Below are positions 17,525-30,200 of a DNA stretch of 64,000 nucleotides, one piece after another. The stretch covers positions 248,001 to 312,000 of the forward strand of contig NZ_CP113065.1 of NCBI RefSeq assembly GCF_026625825.1, written 5' to 3'. This stretch comes from Pseudoxanthomonas sp. SL93 (lineage in GTDB: Bacteria > Pseudomonadota > Gammaproteobacteria > Xanthomonadales > Xanthomonadaceae). A program made the position numbers and the translations under genes. The notes beneath the pieces were generated by a model. That model had not been told where the DNA came from and did no database searches. It saw nothing but the letters and a program-made list of their open reading frames with translations. The stretch's first letter is position 1, and every line of letters begins with the position of its first letter.

Positions 17525-18307
17525 TCAGCGTCCGCCGAAGTCCGGTTTGCGGCGTTCCAGGAACGCGCGCGTGCCTTCACGCATGTCATCGGTGGCGAAC
17601 ATCAGGCCGAACTGCGCCGACTCGTACTGCAGGCCTTCCTCGATGGCGCATTCGCCACCGATGTTGACGATGTCCAGGGTCGCCCGCAGGGCGAGCGGGG
17701 CGGACGCCGCCAGTTGCGTGGCGAGCTTGTGCGTCTCGGCCTCCAGTTCCGTTGCTGCCACCACGCGGTTGACGATGCCCAGCTGCAATGCGCGCTCCGC
17801 GGTGATGGGCGCGCCCAGCAGGCAGAGTTCGAGCGTGGCGGCGCGGCCGGCCAGGCGCAGCAGGCGCTGGCTGCCACCGAAGCCGGGAATCAGCCCCAGG
17901 TTGATTTCCGGTTGGCCGACCTTGGCGGTATCGGCGGCGATGCGCAGGTGGCAGGCCATCGCCAGTTCCAGTCCGCCGCCCAGCGCGAACCCGTTCACCA
18001 TCGCGATGACGGGCTTGGGCAGTGTCTCGATGGTGCGCATCACCTTCTGGCCACGCAGTGAGAAGTCGCGACCCTCGGTGGCGCGGAGATCGGCCATTTC
18101 CGCGATGTCGGCCCCGGCCACGAAGGCCTTGGGGCCCGCACCCGTCAGCACGACCACCCGCACCGACGCATCGCGTGCGGCCTGGTCGAATGCGTCCTGC
18201 AACGCATCCAGGGTGGCGCCGTTCAAAGCGTTCAGCTTGTCGGGCCGATTGACGGTGATGCGACGAACGGCATCCGCATCGGCGATCAGTACAGGGGTCT
18301 CGGACAT
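17525..18307 (-). CDS. Enoyl-CoA hydratase/isomerase (crotonase family)
   Basis: 260 residues of crotonase fold. The oxyanion-hole segment AFVAGADIAEM and GGGLELAMACHLRIAA, and the second catalytic Glu in GQPEINLGLIPGFGG, are all present, so hydration of 2-enoyl-CoA is likely. Fatty-acid or phenylacetate-type degradation cannot be told apart from the context. A candidate -10 (TACAAT on the minus strand, 18325-18330) lies in the unusually A+T-rich leader next to the divergent FKBP-like gene. Confidence 0.9.
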   Translation of the reverse strand: MSETPVLIADADAVRRITVNRPDKLNALNGATLDALQDAFDQAARDASVRVVVLTGAGPKAFVAGADIAEMADLRATEGRDFSLRGQKVMRTIETLPKPVIAMVNGFALGGGLELAMACHLRIAADTAKVGQPEINLGLIPGFGGSQRLLRLAGRAATLELCLLGAPITAERALQLGIVNRVVAATELEAETHKLATQLAASAPLALRATLDIVNIGGECAIEEGLQYESAQFGLMFATDDMREGTRAFLERRKPDFGGR

Positions 18308-18475
18308 GGGTTTTTCCGGGGGAAATTGTAAATTTTAGGTAAAGAGGGAACTCTGCGCCGGAGGCCCGGTCACAGGAGCCCGTCGTCAGTGGCGGTTAAG
18401 CGCCCCGGCGGCTATCCTAGCGCGTCCATTCCAGGCGGTACCGCCGCCCTTTGCCACCACCCGGAGATAGTTTTG

Positions 18476-19177
18476 ATGAAGTTGCGTTCGTTAGTGGTCG
18501 CTGTAGCGGCATTCGCCATGGCAGGTAGCGCCCTGGCCCAGGACACGACGTCCGAGAAGGGCAAGCTGAGCTATTACTTCGGCTATGACTACGGCAACAA
18601 CCTGGCCGAACTGACCGCCCGTGGCGAGCAGTTGGACATCAACTCGGTGGTCAAGGGCCTGCAGGATGCCTTCGGCAAGAAGCAACCGGCGCTCACCGCC
18701 GAACAGCTGAAGCCGGCGCTGGAAGCCTTCCAGAAGCGCGAACAGACGCGTGCCCAGCAGGCCAAGGCCGAGTACGACAAGGTCGCCGCCGAGAACAAGA
18801 CCAAGAGCGACCAGTTCATGGCTGCCAACAAGGCCAAGGCCGGCGTGCAGTCGCTCCCGAGCGGCGTGCAGTACCGCATCCTGGAAGTCGGCAAGGGCGC
18901 CAAGCCCACGCAGGCCAGCACGGTGCAGCTGGAAGTGGCCGGTCCGTACCCGTTCGGCCAGAAGCCGGCCGAGGCCCGTCCGCCGCAGCAGATGAACGAC
19001 CTGAAGCTCAGCGCGGTGGAAATGCAGGCCATGCGTGAAGTGCTGCAGCAGATGCCGGCCGGTTCGAAGTGGGAAGTGGCCCTGCCGCCGGACAAGGCGT
19101 ACGGCGCCGACCCGCGCACGGGTTTCCCGCCGAACCTCGCCGTGGTCTTCGAAATCAAGCTCGTCAGCGTCAAGTGA
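18476..19177 (+). CDS. FKBP-N domain protein with degenerate FKBP-type PPIase domain, exported
   Basis: 233 residues from ATG 18476; the frame opens at 18389 but the signal peptide (MKLRSLVVAVAAFAMAGSALAQ) begins here. An FKBP_N dimerisation region with a long charged helix (about 25-130) precedes a Mip-like C-domain. That domain keeps the YRILEVGKGAKP entry and the end WEVALPPDKAYGADPRTG. The middle, where FKBPs have Y-x-G...DGxxFDSS, is replaced by VAGPYPFGQKPAEARPPQQM. Active-site aromatic and Asp residues are therefore missing, so a chaperone-like, non-catalytic role is more likely than isomerase activity. Confidence 0.85.
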   Translation: MKLRSLVVAVAAFAMAGSALAQDTTSEKGKLSYYFGYDYGNNLAELTARGEQLDINSVVKGLQDAFGKKQPALTAEQLKPALEAFQKREQTRAQQAKAEYDKVAAENKTKSDQFMAANKAKAGVQSLPSGVQYRILEVGKGAKPTQASTVQLEVAGPYPFGQKPAEARPPQQMNDLKLSAVEMQAMREVLQQMPAGSKWEVALPPDKAYGADPRTGFPPNLAVVFEIKLVSVK

Positions 19178-19264
19178 TGCAATGACACGTCCGCGCTTGG
19201 CGCGGACGCCTTGGTCATCGCGTCATCCCGGCCAAGGCCGGTTCGAGCCATGATGCTGTCACCC

Positions 19265-19297
19265 TGCGCCGGCCACCCAGCCGGCGCAGTGCTTTTT
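19265..19297 (+). terminator. Terminator after the FKBP-like gene
   Basis: TGCGCCGGC (19265-19273) pairs with GCCGGCGCA (19280-19288) around a 6-base loop, followed by GTGCTTTTT. A second hairpin without a T run (GTCCGCG/CGCGGAC, 19188-19206) lies just before it. Confidence 0.8.
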
Positions 19298-19344
19298 GCG
19301 GGGTCGAAGCGATTTCGCGCTACCCTCCGCAGGTGTCCGAGAAC

Positions 19345-20145
19345 ATGAATACCGCATTCCGCGCCGTGCTCAGCCCGTGCATCGGCGTCTGCAGACTCGA
19401 TGACGACGGGCTTTGCGAGGGTTGCCTGCGCACCACTTCGGAAATCGCGCGCTGGTCGCAGATGAACGATGACGAACGCCTCCGGCTGATGGAAACCGTG
19501 CTGCCCCGGCGTGAAGAGGCGCGGCAGCCGTTCGACCTGCGGTTGGCCGAACGCGATCGCCTGCGCCACGCCCTGCATCCCCTCGATGCGGTGCCCGTCG
19601 GCGCGGGCTGGAATCATGAGGAACTGATCGACCTGCTGCCGCCCGGTCCGCTCGCGGATGCCGCGGTGCTGGCGGGCCTGGTGCCGCGCGCGCAGGGGAC
19701 GCAGGTGCTGCTCACACGCCGTACCGACGGCCTGCGGCACCACGCCGGGCAGGTCAGTTTTCCCGGGGGCCGCATGGAAGCTTCGGACATCGATGCGGTG
19801 GCGGCCGCGCTCCGCGAAAGCCGCGAGGAAATCGCCTTGCTGCCCGCGCAGGTGAAGCCCCTGGGATTCCTTGATCCGTTCACCACCATCAGCGGCTTCC
19901 GCGTGATGCCGGTGGTGGCGGTGATCGATCCGGACTATGTGCCGACGCCGGAACCCAATGAAGTGGCGGACGTATTCGAAGTGCCGTTGGATTATCTGCT
20001 GTCGCCGGACAACCTTCGCCGCGTGGAGGTGGACTATCGCGGTCGCCGGCGCGCGGTGCTGGAATACGACTGGCCCGGCCAGCGCATCTGGGGTGCCACG
20101 GCGGCGATCCTGTTCAACCTGCGGCAGCGCCTGGAGGGCGTGTGA
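19345..20145 (+). CDS. Fusion of DUF1289 domain with Nudix CoA pyrophosphatase
   Basis: 266 residues from ATG 19345; GTG 19333 is an alternative four codons earlier. Residues 10-50 are a DUF1289 Cys cluster (PCIGVC, DGLCEGCLRT, EIARW; Cys 12, 16, 24 and 27), normally a separate small protein. The rest is a CoA-type Nudix hydrolase: the UPF0035-like LLTRRTDGLRHHAGQVSFPGG precedes the Nudix core with RESREE. Such enzymes cleave CoA to 3',5'-ADP and phosphopantetheine. It overlaps the next gene by one base (TGATG). Confidence 0.88.
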   Translation: MNTAFRAVLSPCIGVCRLDDDGLCEGCLRTTSEIARWSQMNDDERLRLMETVLPRREEARQPFDLRLAERDRLRHALHPLDAVPVGAGWNHEELIDLLPPGPLADAAVLAGLVPRAQGTQVLLTRRTDGLRHHAGQVSFPGGRMEASDIDAVAAALRESREEIALLPAQVKPLGFLDPFTTISGFRVMPVVAVIDPDYVPTPEPNEVADVFEVPLDYLLSPDNLRRVEVDYRGRRRAVLEYDWPGQRIWGATAAILFNLRQRLEGV

Positions 20146-21002
20146 TGCACTGGACCAGCCTGGTCGATGCCGACGCCCTGTCCGTGGCCTTGGGGGATCC
20201 TTCGCTGCGGCTGGTCGATGCGCGCTTCGTGATGCTCAACGCGGAGCCTGATGCAGGGCATCGGGCGTATGCCGAATCGCATCTGCCCGGTGCCGTGTAT
20301 GCCGATCTCAATCGCGATCTCTCGGACCTGTCGAAGGTCGGGGAGGGGCGTCATCCATTGCCCGACAGCGACGCGTTCGCGCGCACGCTGGGCGGATGGG
20401 GCATCACCCCTGCCCATCAGGTGGTGGTTTACGACGCAGGCGATGGCAGCATGGCGGCGGCGCGTCTGTGGTGGATGCTGAAACTGCTGGGTCACGCGCG
20501 CGTGGCGGTGCTGGATGGCGGCATCGCCGCCTGGCGGGCACGTGGATTGCCCGAAACGCATGAGACGTCGGCCCATGCTCCCGTCGCCGCCTATCCGGCC
20601 AGATTCGATACCGGCCGCATCGTGACCTCCGACCAGGTGCTGCAACGCCTGGACGAAGACAGCGGCTGGCTGGTCGATGCGCGTGCCGCCGAACGTTTCC
20701 GCGGTGATGTCGAACCGATCGATGCCATCGCGGGTCATGTGCCCGGCGCGATCAATCGCCCGTTCGCCCTGAATCTTCGCGAAGGGCACTTCAAGCCGGC
20801 GGACGAACTGCGCGAGGAACTCTCGGCCCTGCTGGGTGACCGCCATCCCGCCGATACCGTGCTCATGTGCGGCTCCGGCGTCACCGCCTGCCATCTGCTG
20901 CTCGCGTTCGAGCATGCCGGACTGCACGGCGCCCGCGTCTATGCGGGCTCGTGGAGTGGCTGGATCAGCGACCCGTCGCGTCCGGTCGCGCGCGGCGGGT
21001 GA
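20145..21002 (+). CDS. sseA: 3-mercaptopyruvate-type sulfurtransferase (tandem rhodanese)
   Basis: 285 residues with two rhodanese domains, the first inactive (no Cys in its loop) and the second with active-site loop CGSGVTAC. The CGSGVTA form is that of mercaptopyruvate sulfurtransferases rather than thiosulfate-specific rhodaneses. The start is taken as ATG 20145 overlapping the Nudix stop; a GTG lies one codon earlier. Confidence 0.88.
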   Translation: MHWTSLVDADALSVALGDPSLRLVDARFVMLNAEPDAGHRAYAESHLPGAVYADLNRDLSDLSKVGEGRHPLPDSDAFARTLGGWGITPAHQVVVYDAGDGSMAAARLWWMLKLLGHARVAVLDGGIAAWRARGLPETHETSAHAPVAAYPARFDTGRIVTSDQVLQRLDEDSGWLVDARAAERFRGDVEPIDAIAGHVPGAINRPFALNLREGHFKPADELREELSALLGDRHPADTVLMCGSGVTACHLLLAFEHAGLHGARVYAGSWSGWISDPSRPVARGG

Positions 21003-21036
21003 CGACGGCATGGCGTCGCGCCATGCAGCTGACGGA

Positions 21037-21813
21037 TCACTTCTTCAACTTGGCGACCAGCGCGTGCAGGGCTGCCTGGGTGTCGGGTGCGTGCCAGGCA
21101 TCGACGAACCGCTCCAACTGGATGAGGCCCGGGTCGAGCGCCTCGATCAGGTCACGTCGTGCCAGTGCACGGGTCTGCAGCATCGGGTGGTGGGGCAGGC
21201 GCAGCAGCTTCTCCAACCAGGCGACGGCACGCGCGGTGACGTCCTGCTGGTCGACCAGCTCATCCACCAGGCCGATCTGCAGGGCATGCTCCGCCGGCAC
21301 CATCTCGCCTGCCACCAGCAGGCGTTCCGCGCGGTACGGTCCGACCACGCGCCGCATCAGGCGCTGGATGCCCTCGGGCACCACCAGGCCCACTTCGGTT
21401 TCATTGAGGCCGATGGCGAACGGCCGCGCAGAATCCACGCTGCGCGCCATGACGCGGTAGTCGCAGCACAGCGCGAGCACGCAGCCACCCGCGGGTGCAT
21501 GGCCGGTCAGGGCGGCCACCACGGGAATGCGGGATTCCGCCAGCGTGCGTGCCGCGCCGAAGAACGCCTGCCACGCATCGAGCAGCGCGGGGCGGTTGTC
21601 ACCCAGTGACAGCAGGTAGGGCACGTCCATGCCGGCGGAGAAGATCTTCGGATTGCCCGCCAGCACGATGCCCCGCACGCCGTCGTCCAGCGCGCGGTTG
21701 ATCGCCTCGATGAGGGCACGGCACAACTCGGTGTTGAGCGCATTCACCGGTGGGCGGGCGAGGCGGATCTCGCGGATGTCGCCGTGGTCAGTGGTCTCGA
21801 TGAGGCCCGTCAT
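21037..21813 (-). CDS. Enoyl-CoA isomerase-like crotonase
   Basis: 258 residues of crotonase fold. The segments GHAPAGGCVLALCCDYRVMA and GLNETEVGLVVPEGI resemble mitochondrial delta3,delta2-enoyl-CoA isomerase (ECI1) more than hydratases: the first hydratase Glu is replaced, while the Glu in NETEVGL is kept. A role in beta-oxidation of unsaturated fatty acids is inferred. Convergent with sseA and divergent from the PCuAC gene. Confidence 0.85.
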   Translation of the reverse strand: MTGLIETTDHGDIREIRLARPPVNALNTELCRALIEAINRALDDGVRGIVLAGNPKIFSAGMDVPYLLSLGDNRPALLDAWQAFFGAARTLAESRIPVVAALTGHAPAGGCVLALCCDYRVMARSVDSARPFAIGLNETEVGLVVPEGIQRLMRRVVGPYRAERLLVAGEMVPAEHALQIGLVDELVDQQDVTARAVAWLEKLLRLPHHPMLQTRALARRDLIEALDPGLIQLERFVDAWHAPDTQAALHALVAKLKK

Positions 21814-21851
21814 TCACCTTCTCCCTGGAGTCAGGCCGTTATCATAGGCGC

Positions 21852-22298
21852 ATGAACCGTCGCATCGAAATGATCTGCCTGTCGGCCGTGTTGATGGCGT
21901 GCGTGGGCTCCGCCCGTGCGGCGGAGTGCCTGCCCGTGGTTAAGGGTGCGTGGGTACGTCTGCCACCGGTCGCGGCCATGCCGATGATGGCCGGCTTCGC
22001 CCGCATCGAGAACCCGTGCCGCGCGCCGGCGGCGGTGGTGGGCGCAGAAAGCCTGGCCTTCGCGGATGTGTCGTTGCACGAGACGCGGGAAGAAGGCGGC
22101 GTCAGTCGCATGCGGGAAGTCGAACGTCTGCCCATCGCGCCAGGCAAGGCCGTGGAGCTCAAGCCCGGCGGACTGCACCTGATGCTGCATGGTGCCTATG
22201 CACCGGTGGCGATGGGCGAGAAGCCGGTAATCACGCTGAAACTTGCCGACGGCCGCGCCCTTCCTGTGGCGTTCGAGGCGCGCAAGACCGCGCCGTGA
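21852..22298 (+). CDS. Periplasmic copper chaperone PCu(A)C
   Basis: 148 residues with signal peptide (LSAVLMACVGSARAAE). The copper site H-M pattern is present: SLHETREEGGVSRM supplies a His and a Met 10 residues apart, and GGLHLML supplies the later His and Met. PCuAC proteins hand Cu(I) to cytochrome oxidase CuA or to Sco proteins. No Sco or DUF461 partner gene is adjacent, so it appears as a single gene here. Confidence 0.88.
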   Translation: MNRRIEMICLSAVLMACVGSARAAECLPVVKGAWVRLPPVAAMPMMAGFARIENPCRAPAAVVGAESLAFADVSLHETREEGGVSRMREVERLPIAPGKAVELKPGGLHLMLHGAYAPVAMGEKPVITLKLADGRALPVAFEARKTAP

Positions 22299-22305
22299 AA
22301 CCGGC

Positions 22306-22376
22306 TGTGGTGGGAGCGACGTGAGTCGCGAGGACAGGGCTGGATAAAGCCTTCGCGACTCACGTCGCTCCCACAG
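22306..22376. repeat. Inverted pair of REP elements (pair 3)
   Basis: Units 22306-22332 and 22351-22376 are inverted copies only 18 bases apart, with a GTGG head in place of GTAG. They could fold into one long hairpin filling the gap between the convergent PCuAC and thioesterase genes, and may act as a bidirectional terminator. Confidence 0.82.
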
Positions 22377-22387
22377 ATTCGCCTGTA

Positions 22388-22812
22388 CTACTCCGACACC
22401 GCCCGGATCGCCGCCGGCAGTGGCGCGCTGTGGCCGGTCTGCGTATCCATCCAGACCACCACCACATTGCCGTCTGAATAGAGCACGCTGTCGTCCTTCG
22501 CCGACACGATGCGGTGGCCGATGGTGACGCTGCTGGTGCCAAGACGGTCCACGTACAGTTCCACCACCACGTCGTTGGGCCAGGTCAGCGGGCGCTTGTA
22601 GTTGATGTTGTTGGCCGCCACGACCGGTGCGATGCGATCGGTCATCGACACCTCCGGTACCGTCAGCATCCAGCGCACGCGTGCTTCTTCCAGATACGAA
22701 ATGTACTTGGCATTGTTGACGTGGCCCATGCTATCCATGTCGCGCCAGCGCACGCTGATCGGGATCTTCGCCAGCAGCTTGCGGCCGGCGGCGTGGGCGT
22801 CGGGGCTGGAGC

Positions 22813-22816
<4 letters not shown>
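22388..22816 (-). CDS. Acyl-CoA thioesterase, 4HBT hot-dog fold
   Basis: 142 residues with the YbgC/FadM-type signature [20 protein letters not shown], in which the Asp (DMD) is catalytic. Hydrolyses acyl-CoA thioesters; chain-length preference is not readable. It overlaps the end of uvrA by 4 bases and is likely cotranscribed with it, without an obvious functional link. Confidence 0.88.
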
Positions 22817-25758
<2,942 letters not shown>

Positions 25759-26105
25759 CGGGTGGGGGGTCCGGAAAGCGAACAAGGAAGCGTAGCGATC
25801 TGCAGAGGTGGGGGCAAATACCGCCATTGCCAGCACGAGGGACACGCTCGGGTGGGGCGGGAGTCAGTCGGCTGGCGGCATGTCATGCGGGCAGCGACAG
25901 TGGGGCTGGCCAGGGCGTGATCGATCCTGGCTCAAGGTGGGTGGCAGCTGGGCATCGGATTAAGTGGTTGATTTACAATGAGGTCGCCGGATCGGAGGCG
26001 CTGGCGCTGCCTGTCCCGGTGCCAGTCTGGGGTGCAATGAGGACGGCATGTGTCCGCAATGTGGAGTCCCGGCGGTCGCCGTTCGAAGGCAGGCTGGGGG
26101 CTTGG

Positions 26106-26135
26106 TTGACCGTAACCCCATGAATCCACTAAAAT
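26106..26135 (+). promoter_or_regulatory. Sigma-70 promoter for rplU-rpmA
   Basis: -35 TTGACC (26106-26111), 18-base spacer, -10 TAAAAT (26130-26135), 65 bases before rplU. Both elements are five of six to consensus and are the best promoter in the gene-free 25759-26200. Confidence 0.72.
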
Positions 26136-26200
26136 TCCGCTTCTGTCCGCCCTTGCTGGCGAGGCAGGCATAAAATAACTACAGAACCGAGGTAATCCAC

Positions 26201-26509
26201 ATGTACGCAGTCGTAGTCACGGGCGGTAAGCAGTACCGCGTGATGAAGGGCGAGACGCTCCGCGTCGAGAAGCTCGAGGCCGAAGCCGGCAACGAGCTCA
26301 CCTTCGACAACATCCTGATGCTGGGCGATGGCGAGACCATCAGCCTGGGCGACGCCCTGAAGGGCGCCACCGTCACCGCGAAGGTCGTCGGCCATGGCCG
26401 CGCCGACAAGGTGCGCATCATCAAGTTCCGCCGCCGCAAGCACCACATGAAGCGCCAGGGTCACCGGCAGCACTACACCGAAATCGAAATCACCGGCATC
26501 AACAAGTAA
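26201..26509 (+). CDS. rplU: 50S ribosomal protein L21
   Basis: 102 residues, complete: [14 protein letters not shown] at the N-terminus and the basic [20 protein letters not shown] segment that contacts 23S rRNA. First gene of rplU-rpmA, 12 bases before rpmA. Confidence 0.99.
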   Translation: MYAVVVTGGKQYRVMKGETLRVEKLEAEAGNELTFDNILMLGDGETISLGDALKGATVTAKVVGHGRADKVRIIKFRRRKHHMKRQGHRQHYTEIEITGINK

Positions 26510-26521
26510 GGAGAAGCAGTC

Positions 26522-26782
26522 ATGGCACATAAAAAGGGCGTAGGCTCATCGCGCAACGGCCGCGACTCCAACCCGAAGATGCTGGGCGTCAAGGTCTTTG
26601 GTGGTCAGGCGATCGATGCGGGCAACATCATCATCCGCCAGCGCGGCACCCAGTTCCATCCGGGTCCGGGCGTGGGCCTGGGTCGCGACCACACGCTGTT
26701 CGCGCTGGTCGACGGCAAGGTCGAGTTCTCGATCAAGGGCGCCAAGAAGCGCCGCACCGTGAGCGTGGTGACGGAAGCCTGA
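26522..26782 (+). CDS. rpmA: 50S ribosomal protein L27
   Basis: 86 residues, beginning [19 protein letters not shown]; the N-terminus has no cleavable extension, as in other proteobacteria, and reaches the peptidyl-transferase centre. [17 protein letters not shown] is diagnostic. GGAGAAG lies just before the start. Confidence 0.99.
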   Translation: MAHKKGVGSSRNGRDSNPKMLGVKVFGGQAIDAGNIIIRQRGTQFHPGPGVGLGRDHTLFALVDGKVEFSIKGAKKRRTVSVVTEA

Positions 26783-26807
26783 GGCTTTCGCACACGCCGA
26801 GCGAATG

Positions 26808-26830
26808 GCCCCGCCGCGTGCGGGGCTTTT
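26808..26830 (+). terminator. Terminator after rpmA
   Basis: GCCCCGC-CGCGT-GCGGGGC followed by TTTTCGTTT, 26 bases past the stop. It separates rplU-rpmA from obgE. Confidence 0.9.
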
Positions 26831-26865
26831 CGTTTGCGGGCACCGCGGTCGGGGCCGGATCATGA

Positions 26866-27993
<1,128 letters not shown>

Positions 27994-28064
27994 CGCGGCG
28001 CTGGCGGGCGCGATGGATCCCTCTTCGCCCGCCTGTGCGGGAGCGGTGGCCTTGAACGAGGCAA

Positions 28065-28096
28065 CAAAAAACCCGGCCGAAGCCGGGTTTGTTTGT
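28065..28096. terminator. Bidirectional terminator between obgE and rpsT
   Basis: AACCCGGC-CGAA-GCCGGGTT with A's before (AAAAA) and T-rich sequence after (TGTTTGTTTTC), placed between the convergent genes so each strand sees a T run. Confidence 0.9.
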
Positions 28097-28117
28097 TTTC
28101 CCGTCAGTGCCGTCGTA

Positions 28118-28387
28118 TCAGGCGGCCTGAAGGGCCTTGATGCGGGCGGTCAGGCGGCTCTTGTGGCGAGCGGCCTTGTTCTTGTGGATCAGGCCACGCG
28201 AGCTGAAGCGGTCCAGGATCGGCTGGGCAACGGCGAACGCCGCCTGGGCGCCAGCGGCGTCGTTGGCGTCCAGCGCCTTCAGCACTTTCTTGACGGCGGT
28301 GCGCAGCATCGAACGCTGACCGGCGTTGCGCGCATTGCGCACCACGGTCTGCTTGGCGCGCTTCTTGGCGGACTTGATATTGGCCAC
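28118..28387 (-). CDS. rpsT: 30S ribosomal protein S20
   Basis: 89 residues with start at GTG 28387 (then [17 protein letters not shown]), the conserved S20 N-terminus, with AGGA 7-10 bases upstream. The frame extends to 28435 but adds non-family sequence. Divergent from murJ, convergent with obgE. Confidence 0.97.
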   Translation of the reverse strand: MANIKSAKKRAKQTVVRNARNAGQRSMLRTAVKKVLKALDANDAAGAQAAFAVAQPILDRFSSRGLIHKNKAARHKSRLTARIKALQAA

Positions 28388-28500
28388 GTTGGGTTCCTGA
28401 AAGCTGGGAGAATGAGGTTGCGGGAAAATAGACAAAAAAGTATGGGCTATTCAGAGGCTTGCGTCAACATGGCCGGAAGGGCAGCGCCGGGGGTGTCCCG

Positions 28501-30114
28501 ATGAGCGGCAACCGCCTGCTGCGTTCCACCGCCATTTTCAGTTCCATGACCTTCCTGTCGCGGGTCTCGGGGCTGGTGCGGGACCAGATCTATGCCCGGG
28601 TCTTCGGCGCCAACGCTGCGATGGACATCTTCTTCATCGCGTTCAGGATCCCCAACTTCATGCGGCGGCTGTCGGCCGAGGGCTCGTTCTCGATGGCCTT
28701 CGTCCCGGTGCTGGCCGAATACAAGGAAAAACACGGCCCGGACGCCGTCAGGGCACTGGTGGACCGGGTGGCGGGCGCGCTGACCGCGGCGCTGCTGGTG
28801 GTCACGGCCCTGGTGCTGGTGTTTGCCCCCCAACTGGCCCAGCTGATCGCCTCGCGGGTCACCGGGGACGAGCATGTCCTGCTGACGGACATGCTGCGGA
28901 TCATGTTCCCGTATGCGCTGTTCATCTCGTTGGCCTCGCTGGCGGGCGGCATCCTCAACAGCTACCAGCGGTTCGCCATTCCGGCGCTGTCGCCGATCCT
29001 GCTGAACGTGGCGATGATCTCGGCGGCGCTGGCCGCGCAGGAATGGTTCGGCGGCTCGGTGGAAGTGCTTGCCTGGGGCGTGTTCGCCGCCGGCATCCTG
29101 CAGCTGGGGTTCCAGCTGCCGGCGCTGGCGAAGCTGGGGCTGCTGCCGCGCCCGCGGCTGGACCTGGCCCATGCCGGCGTGCGCCGGGTGATGACGCTGA
29201 TGGTGCCGACGCTGTTCGGTTCCTCCGTGGTGCAGTTCAACCTGCTGTTCAACACCTGGGCGGCGGCGTTCCTCTTCAGCGGCAGCGTCAGCTGGCTGTA
29301 CTACAGCGACCGCCTGCTGGAGTTCCCGCTGGGCATGTTCGGGGTGGCGATCGGTTCGGTGATCCTGCCGCACCTGTCCAGCCGGCATGCGGCCACCGAT
29401 CCGGATGGTTTCTCGAAGGGTCTGGACTGGGGTTTCCGACTTTGCCTGCTGATCGGCATCCCGGCCTGCATCGGCCTGATCCTGTGCGCGGAGCCCCTGC
29501 TGGCCACGCTGTTCCAGTACCAGCGCTTCACCGCGTTCGACACCCGCATGAGCAGCTGGAGCCTGATCGCCCAGTCCACCGCCGTGCCGGCCTTCCTGCT
29601 GGTGAAGGTGCTGGCGCCCGCGTTCTATGCGCGGCAGGACACGCGCACGCCGGTGAAGTCGGCCGTGCTGTCGGTGATCACCAATATCGTGGCGACGACC
29701 GGCCTGCTCGCCGGCATGCTGGCCTGGACCGGGCCCGGGCAGGCGGCGCTGGCGAAGGCGGGCGGCAACTATCTGGATGCGCTGGCCCACGTGCCCGGGG
29801 CCCATGCCTTGCTGGCACTGGCCATCGCGATGGCGGGCTGGGTGAACGCGCTGCAGCTGGCGTGGCTGCTGCGCAAGGCCGGCGTCTACCGGCGCCAGCC
29901 CGGCTGGGGGCGCTGGCTGCGCCAGATCGTGCTGGCCGCGGTGACCATGACGGCCGTGCTGCTGGCTTTCCGCTGGGCCTGGCCGGTGTGGTCCGAGTGG
30001 GTCTGGTGGGAGCGTGGCTGGCGGTTGGCCGTCATGGTCGGTGCGGGCGGCGCGATCTACGGCGGCCTGCTGTGGCTGCAGGGCATCCGCCCGCGTGACC
30101 TGCGTGGGCATTGA
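28501..30114 (+). CDS. murJ: Lipid II flippase MurJ
   Basis: 537 residues from ATG 28501 (MSGNRLLRSTAIF), about 14 transmembrane helices. Family segments: LSRVSGLVRDQIYARVFG, AFRIPNFMRRLSAEGSFS, AFVPVLAEY and the RQDTRTPVK loop; the charged residues (Arg/Asp) that line the lipid II cavity are kept. It moves peptidoglycan precursor across the inner membrane. It begins a same-strand run with ribF, ileS, lspA and ispH. Confidence 0.96.
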   Translation: MSGNRLLRSTAIFSSMTFLSRVSGLVRDQIYARVFGANAAMDIFFIAFRIPNFMRRLSAEGSFSMAFVPVLAEYKEKHGPDAVRALVDRVAGALTAALLVVTALVLVFAPQLAQLIASRVTGDEHVLLTDMLRIMFPYALFISLASLAGGILNSYQRFAIPALSPILLNVAMISAALAAQEWFGGSVEVLAWGVFAAGILQLGFQLPALAKLGLLPRPRLDLAHAGVRRVMTLMVPTLFGSSVVQFNLLFNTWAAAFLFSGSVSWLYYSDRLLEFPLGMFGVAIGSVILPHLSSRHAATDPDGFSKGLDWGFRLCLLIGIPACIGLILCAEPLLATLFQYQRFTAFDTRMSSWSLIAQSTAVPAFLLVKVLAPAFYARQDTRTPVKSAVLSVITNIVATTGLLAGMLAWTGPGQAALAKAGGNYLDALAHVPGAHALLALAIAMAGWVNALQLAWLLRKAGVYRRQPGWGRWLRQIVLAAVTMTAVLLAFRWAWPVWSEWVWWERGWRLAVMVGAGGAIYGGLLWLQGIRPRDLRGH

Positions 30115-30200
30115 GAGCGGGGAGGGGCGGCTATACTTCAAGGCTTGCCCCATTTCCCACCGGCCGGGCTGACATGCCCGGCCGCTCCACCCAGGTATCC

